From the IMG/VR virus record IMGVR_UViG_3300047491_000622, positions 1 to 21,029 of that record: 21,029 nt of DNA. One strand, given 5' to 3'. Below the pieces are notes generated by a model, which was not told the origin of the DNA, did not search any database, and saw only the letters and a list, made by a program, of their open reading frames with translations. The position numbers were made by a program, and so were the translations under genes. The number at the start of each line of letters is the position of its first letter. Positions within the stretch are counted from its first letter, which is position 1. This document shows positions 14,095-21,029 of the stretch, in pieces. The stretch comes from a virus.

Positions 14095-16455
14095 TTAGAA
14101 TGCGTCAGTGGTCTCGCTAAAATCGCTGCCAGTGCGGTGGATACTGAACTCAAGGAACATGAATTCTACCGCTCTTGTGGGCTGAACACCGATTCTAGCC
14201 CTGAACTCATTCCTATCGATAACATCGGAGGTGTTTAGCTCAGCGTCTGCCTTGATCTTGAAGGCTGTGATGCCCCTGTCGGTCAAAACTTCTTGCAGAA
14301 CCAAAGTTGCGATTCTGACGAACTCTGCTCTGAACTCCTCATCGTGTGGCTCGAACAACAGAATTCTGGACTTTGCCTTGATCTGCTTTTCAATGTAGAA
14401 CATGAGTCGTCTAACATTTACACGATCCAAGGCTGTTGGCCTTCTCTGCAGGGTCTTTTGGCCCCACACCACGAAGCCTTCGCTGTCCACAAACTGAACG
14501 ATTGGGTTGATGCAGTTCCTGTAACCATACATCAAGTCTCTCTCTTCCTGGGTTGGTCGTGAGTAGACATCGTTGATGCCTGGAACAAGTCCACGGGTGA
14601 TGCCAGCAGGGGCAAACCATGGGCGTGCAAGTCGGTCGCTCTGGGCGTAAACTGCCATGATGGATCCGCTAGGCGGCGCCCAGATGTCAACCCTATTGTA
14701 GTTGTCACGGATGCGAACCCAAGGCCAGTAGAGCGCCCCAAAGTCGCTGTCGAACCTTACGGTGTTCAGCGGGTGGGTTCCATTCTGCCATGCGATGATT
14801 TCGTTCACGGTCAATCCGAATGGAGCATCGATGATCGCCATGCAGTCCATTCTGAAGTTCTGGCACATGTAGAGCAATTCTGTCACGACAGTCGTGCTAC
14901 TGTGACCAGGTACGGCAACAAGGTCGATGTCAAATTGTTCACTTTCAGAGACAGCATACAAGCCGCTATAGGCAACAGAGTTGCCAATGAGCAGTGCATC
15001 CTGCTTGTCTGGATCTGATGGAATGCCATCAGAGCCACCAGAAAGGTTGTAGGTTCCATCGGCTGGGCCGGCCAACACATCTGTGTTATCAACAACACGG
15101 ATGTAGTCGGATACCAGCGATAGATAACTCCCAACATAGAAAGTGCTTACTGAATCCTTGGTCAACTGGCCCCAAGATTCAACTTGGCTGCCATTGTTGT
15201 AGATCTCGAAAATCCAGTTCTTGTCACGAGTGTTGTTCTTAACAACAACTTGGGTGAAATTCCCCTCAATGCCAACCGTGTCGGCTGTTATGGTGAAAGT
15301 GACATCTCCGGCGGTGTTGGTGTCGCCGTTGATTCTTCCATAGGTTTCATCGGCAGCATCGCCGGTTGTTCCCGATGGGCTTGTGCCAATCTTGGTGGTG
15401 GTTGAAAGTCCAAAGATTTGTTCTGCAGTGCTGGTTGGCTTGATGCGCAGGCGTGCGTCACGGCCATGGTGCAAGGTGTAGAAAGACAGTGATGTGCCAC
15501 CCTCTACAGACGCAATCCAACCGCCTGGAAGAGTTCCACCGTTGCTTACCCGTTGGTTGTTGATTTCACTGGCCACTTCATTTGCGGTCCAGCTGTTGCC
15601 TTCAAGATCGGCAAGACTGACAGTCTGCACGATGTTGTCAATCAATACATTGTCGGTGCCATCAACCACTACCTCAAGTGTAAGGCCACTAAGACCGTTT
15701 AGGTCATAGACGCCTGGTGTCTGGTAGCCAACATTCGGGAACATGGACATGGTTCCAATCACAGATGCTGTTGTCATGCCAGTCCCAAGCCCAGTTGGGT
15801 TTCCCTCGGAGACAAGGCCACCATAGATTGCATTCTGGACAGACACGAACTCAAGCTCGGCGCTTGGGCCATATGCCCACAAGGTGCGGACACTTATAGT
15901 TGCGCTGTCGCTTTCATAGAACTGGATGCCATCGTTCTGGAAATCAAGCTGATCATTCAGCGTGGTGATAAGTTCGGTGACAGTGTATGTGTCTTGGAGA
16001 ACGACAAGTGTCTTCTCGCTGAGGGTTCCGTTGAGCCTCCACCTGAAGAACGAGTCTTGGTCAAATGTGTAGGGGCCTGCGGTTGCGGACTCTACCTCGA
16101 TGGTCGTGCCGGCTGACGGCACATTGACCTCGGCGATGGTCGCAGACTCATCGCTTACTGGGTCGGTGTCAGCAACACGGACAATGTAAAGCTCGTTTGC
16201 GACCAAGAGGTATGCCTCTGCCGCATAGATCAAGTATGGATCGCCGCTTTCTGGATGCGGGTTGCCAAATGTCCTTCTCAGCTGTCTTTGAGATGCAACG
16301 ATGGTAGGAATGTTGATTGGTCCCTTGCTGGCAAAGCCGATCAAGGCAGCCCTGTGCAGTGTCTGTTCTGGCAGAACAAAGCTAAGGTCTTTCTCCGCAA
16401 TTCTAACACTCGGACTGATTGTGTTGCTTGGTGGAAACCCTCTTAAAATCGCCAT
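14095..16455 (-). CDS. gp18: Contractile tail sheath protein, T4 gp18-like
   Basis: The 786-residue sheath subunit surrounds the tail tube and contracts on infection. The N-terminus (about 1-95: LRGFPPSNTISPSVRIAEKD, LIGFASKGP, YLVANELYIVRVAD-like) and C-terminus (about 600-780: NCINPIVQFVDSEGFVVWGQKTLQ, LDRVNVRRLMFYIEKQI, RILLFEPHDEEFR, VEFMFLEFSI) are the conserved sheath core. Between them lie about 450 residues of variable, Thr/Gly/Ser-rich beta domains exposed on the tail surface, making it longer than T4 gp18 (659). Good ribosome site GGGAG upstream of the ATG. It sits between a small conserved gene and the tube gene in one minus-strand operon. Confidence 0.95.
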   Translation of the reverse strand: MAILRGFPPSNTISPSVRIAEKDLSFVLPEQTLHRAALIGFASKGPINIPTIVASQRQLRRTFGNPHPESGDPYLIYAAEAYLLVANELYIVRVADTDPVSDESATIAEVNVPSAGTTIEVESATAGPYTFDQDSFFRWRLNGTLSEKTLVVLQDTYTVTELITTLNDQLDFQNDGIQFYESDSATISVRTLWAYGPSAELEFVSVQNAIYGGLVSEGNPTGLGTGMTTASVIGTMSMFPNVGYQTPGVYDLNGLSGLTLEVVVDGTDNVLIDNIVQTVSLADLEGNSWTANEVASEINNQRVSNGGTLPGGWIASVEGGTSLSFYTLHHGRDARLRIKPTSTAEQIFGLSTTTKIGTSPSGTTGDAADETYGRINGDTNTAGDVTFTITADTVGIEGNFTQVVVKNNTRDKNWIFEIYNNGSQVESWGQLTKDSVSTFYVGSYLSLVSDYIRVVDNTDVLAGPADGTYNLSGGSDGIPSDPDKQDALLIGNSVAYSGLYAVSESEQFDIDLVAVPGHSSTTVVTELLYMCQNFRMDCMAIIDAPFGLTVNEIIAWQNGTHPLNTVRFDSDFGALYWPWVRIRDNYNRVDIWAPPSGSIMAVYAQSDRLARPWFAPAGITRGLVPGINDVYSRPTQEERDLMYGYRNCINPIVQFVDSEGFVVWGQKTLQRRPTALDRVNVRRLMFYIEKQIKAKSRILLFEPHDEEFRAEFVRIATLVLQEVLTDRGITAFKIKADAELNTSDVIDRNEFRARIGVQPTRAVEFMFLEFSIHRTGSDFSETTDAF

Positions 16456-16458
16456 AGT

Positions 16459-16686
16459 CTATTCTCCCTTTTTTGACAAATAATTGTTCGATACCTGTTT
16501 GACAGAGATCAATCCGTCGTTAACTGCTCTGTCTATATATTCAGTTGCCCTTTCATCTTCCAAATAAAAAACATTTTTTCCACATCCGACGCCAGGGATG
16601 TTTAAGCAAGTGAATGAGCGAGGGGACTTCCTTGACCTTATGATCAACTGGACTGGAAATCTATGCTTGTTCTTAATCTCTAACAT
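16459..16686 (-). CDS. Small protein between gp15-like and sheath genes
   Basis: A 75-residue protein: a beta-rich first half (LEIKNKHRFPVQLIIRSRKSP), a GVGCGKN loop and a helix around DERATEYIDRAVNDGLI. Unrecognised by name. The ATG overlaps the end of the gp15-like gene and has AAAGGA 6 bases upstream; its stop lies 3 bases before the sheath start. Tight placement among tail genes suggests a minor tail or assembly protein; nothing in the sequence shows more. Confidence 0.78.
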   Translation of the reverse strand: MLEIKNKHRFPVQLIIRSRKSPRSFTCLNIPGVGCGKNVFYLEDERATEYIDRAVNDGLISVKQVSNNYLSKKGE

Positions 16687-17669
16687 TTAAGTTCCTTTGC
16701 ACTTTCTTCCAATCTCGCCATAACCTCATGTATCTGATCTTCGCTTAGCCCATCAACCAAGTCGACCTTGGTCTTGAGCACCGCCTTCTTTCTGGCAATC
16801 GGCTGAGGTATGTAGGTTTCAGTGGTCATTTGGAACTGATACTTAATCACCCTTATCGCTTGGTCGCCCGGCTCGTAGTCCAGGTTGTTTGCGATGGAGT
16901 CAAGCTTTACTATGACCTCATACGGCACGCCAGTTACGGTTATATATGCCGTTTGGCTAAATTTTAGCAAGATTTGCTCCAGAATTTGATTCATGTCCTC
17001 CATATACAGCGTCCATGCGTACAGAGTGTATGATATGTCAACTGGTATACCCCTTGCGAATCCGAGCACTGTGTCACGGCTGTACTTTTCATCCATGGTG
17101 AATCCTGGCTTGTTGTCCTCACGGAGATACCTCCTGTAGTCAAGCGCCTTGTGGTACACATATCTGTTGGTGTTGAATTGTATGTCGCTGTCATGTATCG
17201 CAAGCATTGGCAGCTTTATTCTGTCCACGACAAGGGTCTCATCCTTGCGGACATTGCTCAGAAGTATTGCGGCAACGGCCTTCTCCTGGGTTCCCCAGAT
17301 TATTGGTATTGGGTGAGCCTTGCCATTCTCATCTATGACAACCACATCCGTGAACAGATCACGCATGGCCTCGTCGCACGCCCTCTTCGCCTTGGAGTAC
17401 CTATATATGGTGTCCCTGCTTGGCTCGGCTGTGTCATTCAGTATCTGCCCAGTCTGCATGGGGTCGCAGTTTGCGCCGCTTCCAAGGCCGGTCTTCTTGT
17501 TTGTTGTGTCCTTAAGCCAGTTGAGAGACTTATCGTTGACGGCCCTACTGTTGCTTGGGTCTCCAGGTTCGCAATTCTCTGGAACGGGATCCCCGTTGGG
17601 TTTATAATGGATTGGACTCTTTGCGTTGCATTCATTGAGTCCCTTGGATGGATGGTTTATGTCGTTCAT
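16680..17669 (-). CDS. gp15: Tail sheath stabiliser/terminator, T4 gp15-like
   Basis: A 329-residue protein. Residues from about 90 on match the pattern of gp15-like tail completion proteins: IPIIWGTQEKAVAAIL, LPMLAIHDSDI, a long ARGIPVDISYTLYAWTLYMEDMNQILEQIL segment and YQFQMTTETYIPQPI. In T4, gp15 caps the tail tube and sheath and joins them to the neck. The first 80 residues are polar, with several Cys, Asn and Pro, and look like an extra disordered arm. The ATG at 17669 (AAGG 6 bases upstream) is preferred over GTG at 17675. It heads the tail operon, divergent from the plus-strand gene 34 bases away. Assignment by pattern memory, moderately sure. Confidence 0.75.
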   Translation of the reverse strand: MNDINHPSKGLNECNAKSPIHYKPNGDPVPENCEPGDPSNSRAVNDKSLNWLKDTTNKKTGLGSGANCDPMQTGQILNDTAEPSRDTIYRYSKAKRACDEAMRDLFTDVVVIDENGKAHPIPIIWGTQEKAVAAILLSNVRKDETLVVDRIKLPMLAIHDSDIQFNTNRYVYHKALDYRRYLREDNKPGFTMDEKYSRDTVLGFARGIPVDISYTLYAWTLYMEDMNQILEQILLKFSQTAYITVTGVPYEVIVKLDSIANNLDYEPGDQAIRVIKYQFQMTTETYIPQPIARKKAVLKTKVDLVDGLSEDQIHEVMARLEESAKELKC

Positions 17670-17703
17670 GTTCACCTTATCTAGTTATGGGGCACACTGA
17701 CAA

Positions 17704-18591
17704 ATGTCTTCTGAAAGTATCAGAGTAAAGTACCGCTCATGGCACACGGCCATGCCACCGAAGCCTATCAAGCTAAGCATACCGGGCTGGAGTGGGTGCG
17801 ATCACACCCACAAAACTGGCAGTAAGGCCCAACCGTGGCATTGCCAGCCTTTCGTGGACGGCTCGACCTATGGCCTAGAACTTTCCTATCCATTTTCGAC
17901 TGAGTGCCATGCCATCATGCGTGACGGCAAGATGTTCTTTGATGGTGACTTCACGGCTGAGAACGAGATCACCAAGCCACAAGGTGTGACGCTGCCACCA
18001 TTTGCGTGTTTTGCCGATGGACATTTTGGAATGACATCTTGCCTTGACATCGAGATCCCAGACACGCATGTGCTGAGAATAGAGTCGCACCCTAGGTTCT
18101 ACACCGACACAACTGGAACCGCACCTTGTGTTGTGCCTGGACACCTTCACACAAGCTGGTGGCCGAAGATATTTTTTGTAGTGTTCAAAAACCCGCAAGA
18201 AGGCCAGCGCTACATATTTAGGAGCAACGAGCCATACGCCCAGGCACTCATAATTCCAAAGAAGGTATCCTATGATATAGTTAGGATGACTGACAGAGAG
18301 GTGTACCATCGTGGATACCTTGATGGCATCATCTCAGATCATGCAAGGTTGATTGCTGGGCAGACATGGCACTCCGAGGGCGGCCACCAGTTTGATGACA
18401 AATACAAGAAGCTTTCCAGCATAGCTGCCAAGAGTGGCTGTCCACATGTCGCAAAACACCTTGAGATGGTTAAGGCCAGCCCAAGGGGAAAGATCAGGAG
18501 GAGACTCCTAAAGGGAAGCAATGAAGATCCCGGCGTACAAGCTCACGAAAAAGAACAGGGGAGTAAGTCCCTTGATATTCATGGAAAATAG
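17704..18591 (+). CDS. Conserved protein of unknown function (DUF6065-like)
   Basis: A 295-residue soluble protein rich in Trp, His and Pro. Marked motifs: KPIKLSIPGWSG (20-31), QPWHCQPFVDGSTYGLEL (43-60), a LDIEIPDTHVLRIESHPRFYTDTTGT stretch (113-138), VPGHLHTSWWPKIFFVVFK (143-161) and EPYAQALIIP (176-185). I recall this pattern from a family of unknown function (probably DUF6065) in bacteria and large phages of aquatic hosts; no enzyme motif is certain. The highly basic C-terminal part (about 260-275) may bind nucleic acid. It lies alone on the plus strand between two minus-strand virion operons, with a poor ribosome site, which suggests a later insertion. The final 71 bases overlap a candidate small gene. 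Confidence 0.82.
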   Translation: MSSESIRVKYRSWHTAMPPKPIKLSIPGWSGCDHTHKTGSKAQPWHCQPFVDGSTYGLELSYPFSTECHAIMRDGKMFFDGDFTAENEITKPQGVTLPPFACFADGHFGMTSCLDIEIPDTHVLRIESHPRFYTDTTGTAPCVVPGHLHTSWWPKIFFVVFKNPQEGQRYIFRSNEPYAQALIIPKKVSYDIVRMTDREVYHRGYLDGIISDHARLIAGQTWHSEGGHQFDDKYKKLSSIAAKSGCPHVAKHLEMVKASPRGKIRRRLLKGSNEDPGVQAHEKEQGSKSLDIHGK

Positions 18592-18688
18592 ACTGCCAAG
18601 GCCAGTCATGCCGAGGCTTTTGGTGACTAAGACGCACCAGCTTGGCATGACCACCCAGCGTAATTTCACTATTGCTGTGGGGGAGTAG
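18521..18688 (+). CDS. Candidate 55-residue basic protein
   Basis: An ATG-started frame with AAGGGA directly upstream, beginning MKIPAYKLTKKNRG and ending in a beta-like NFTIAVGE. It overlaps the last 71 bases of the preceding gene in another frame and the end of the convergent Pro/Ala-rich gene by 20 bases. It fills the only gap here (18592-18668). No family recognised. Its ribosome site is better than that of the gene before it, but the frame could be chance. Confidence 0.4.
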   Translation: MKIPAYKLTKKNRGVSPLIFMENRLPRPVMPRLLVTKTHQLGMTTQRNFTIAVGE

Positions 18689-19088
18689 CCCCTGGAGCTG
18701 GCGCTGCTGGAGGTGCAGCGGCTGCCATCTGGCCAGCTTGCGCCTGCGCTGCGGCTGGATCCTGTGGTGGCTGCGCCGCATCTGCCGGCTTGCCGCCCTT
18801 GTCGCCACTTGCGTCCGTGTCCATCAAGTTGTTGTCCTTGAGGAAATCCTCAACCCTCTTGCGGTTCTCGTCGCTGAGACTCTCCATTGAAGACTTCATG
18901 ATCTGAACAAGCTTTTCAAATTCACTGTCATGCGCTGGATCTGATGTCTGGTTGCCATCCTGCTGCTCCGGTGTTGCATCCGGTGCTGTTTGGTTGTTGG
19001 CTGGCTGAGCTGGCGGCTGTTGCTCGCCTTGCTCGTTGATTCGCCTCTCACGCCTAATCTTTTCCATAAATTCAAAGAATGTTTTCAT
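18669..19088 (-). CDS. Pro/Ala/Gln-rich protein with capsid-targeting-like N-terminus
   Basis: A 139-residue low-complexity protein. The N-terminus MKTFFEFMEK closely resembles the T4 capsid-targeting sequence MKTYQEFIAE of internal head proteins, and Ile17-Asn18-Glu19 fits an (L/I)xE prohead-protease site. Residues 20-50 are Gln/Pro/Asn-rich, 55-90 form a short charged helix (SEFEKLVQIMKS...RKRVEDFL), and 100-139 are almost only Ala, Pro and Gln. Mostly disordered; no membrane segment. AGGAG lies 6 bases before the ATG, 8 bases after the preceding gene. Role as a head-internal or scaffold-related protein is inferred; the T4 comparison is from memory. Confidence 0.8.
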   Translation of the reverse strand: MKTFFEFMEKIRRERRINEQGEQQPPAQPANNQTAPDATPEQQDGNQTSDPAHDSEFEKLVQIMKSSMESLSDENRKRVEDFLKDNNLMDTDASGDKGGKPADAAQPPQDPAAAQAQAGQMAAAAPPAAPAPGATPPQQ

Positions 19089-19096
19089 GATTTCTC

Positions 19097-19639
19097 CTAT
19101 ACGATTTTGATTTTAAGGTCAGGCTGCTTCTGGGTGACATCACCCTCGCCAGTTGTGACTGACTCTTGGAACCTTTGACAGACAAGCTCAAGCCTGAGTG
19201 CGCCCCAAAGTTTGAACTCACCAAGATTTCTTTGAACAACCATCCAGTTCTCCCTGAGGTGTGGGCTGAAGATCCTTGAGCCAATCTTTGGCGGGTGGCC
19301 TATTGACTTGAGGACTGCCCTGTAGTTGACCTCGAACACCATCTCGTCAGGGCTATCTATGCCAAATGGTGATAGCTCATTCTGTGATGGTATTGGCTCA
19401 TATGTGCACCATATCTGTATTGGGTTGTTGCTGAATATCTTGCCCCTGTCCTCGATGTAGAGTGGATCAACCGTCTGCTGCTGTATGAAAACCTCATAGT
19501 AATAAAGCGGCGAACCGCCACGCATCAATGACTCTTGGTCCCACTGGTTGAATAGGTCGTGCTCGGGCGCAAGCGGGTTGAACTGCTGCACGCTTCCAAG
19601 CGTTTGGTAACATGTTCCATCAAGGTTGCGAAGCGCCAA
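19097..19639 (-). CDS. Probable neck/head-completion structural protein
   Basis: A 180-residue, mixed alpha/beta protein starting at TTG: GGGAG lies 6 bases upstream, and the next in-frame ATG would remove a conserved-looking N-terminal third. Its second half, EMVFEVNYRAVLKSIGHPPKIGSRIFSPHLRENW (about 99-132) followed by LGEFKLWGALRLELVCQRF (139-157), recalls neck or head-closure proteins of T4-like phages. This is a pattern impression rather than a firm family match. It lies 23 bases after the collagen-like gene and 8 bases before the capsid-targeting-like gene, in the same operon. It would act in the virion at the head-tail joint if the reading is right. Confidence 0.7.
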   Translation of the reverse strand: MALRNLDGTCYQTLGSVQQFNPLAPEHDLFNQWDQESLMRGGSPLYYYEVFIQQQTVDPLYIEDRGKIFSNNPIQIWCTYEPIPSQNELSPFGIDSPDEMVFEVNYRAVLKSIGHPPKIGSRIFSPHLRENWMVVQRNLGEFKLWGALRLELVCQRFQESVTTGEGDVTQKQPDLKIKIV

Positions 19640-19662
19640 TTTAACTCCCGGTCTTGTTTAAA

Positions 19663-21029
<1,367 letters not shown>

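Noticed and set aside
14095-16455. Long plus-strand frames opposite the sheath gene
   Set aside because: They are mirror frames of the sheath coding sequence with no ribosome sites or recognisable domains.

Overview
The window is a densely coding piece of a large contractile-tailed (myovirus) phage genome of the T4 superfamily, distant from T4 itself. The strongest evidence is a tail sheath protein (gp18-like), two tail tube proteins (gp19-like), a sheath-terminator protein (gp15-like), a zinc-finger baseplate protein (gp26-like) and a late sigma factor (gp55-like). No tRNA, rRNA, CRISPR array, transposase or integrase was seen. The genes for portal, terminase and major capsid protein must lie outside the window. 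The host is not shown directly. The STAS protein resembles, from memory, those of Planctomycetota-like bacteria, which is only a weak hint.

Layout. (1) 57-4316, plus strand: CTP synthase, a possible head-internal protein, a stand-alone class II glutamine amidotransferase, a PD-(D/E)XK nuclease and a STAS protein whose ribosome binding site lies in a strong hairpin. (2) 4313-8699, minus strand, in transcription order: gp26-like baseplate protein, a small protein that may be made by -1 frameshifting, an unknown beta-rich protein, a MoxR AAA+ ATPase and its VWA/HExxH partner. (3) 8751-10071, plus strand: four small genes (conserved phage hypothetical, membrane protein, zinc ribbon, another hypothetical). 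(4) 10061-11150, minus strand: a small TPR-like protein and a GT2-TPR glycosyltransferase. (5) 11149-12907, plus strand: a second glycosyltransferase, the late sigma factor and, behind a sigma70-like promoter, a small acidic-tailed protein. (6) 12904-17669, minus strand, in transcription order: gp15-like protein, small protein, sheath, tube, terminator-like hairpin, tube paralogue. (7) 17704-18688, plus strand: a conserved protein of unknown function and a candidate 55-residue gene. (8) 18669-21029, minus strand: a collagen-like protein cut by the window edge, a probable neck or head-closure protein and a Pro/Ala/Gln-rich protein with a T4-like capsid-targeting N-terminus.

How the genes fit together. 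Blocks 2, 6 and 8 look mainly like virion assembly, with the MoxR-VWA pair as a possible assembly or remodelling machine added to the baseplate operon. Block 1 supports nucleotide and nitrogen supply (CTP, glutamine-derived ammonia) and DNA processing. Blocks 4-5 combine glycosylation with late transcription. Genes are packed with gaps of 0-85 bases, all convergent ends but the last overlap by a few bases, and no intergenic stretch exceeds 300 bases. The points most worth checking are the U UUU UUC slippery site at the end of the gp26-like gene, the hairpin over the STAS ribosome binding site, the two capsid-targeting-like N-termini and the hairpin between the two tail tube genes.
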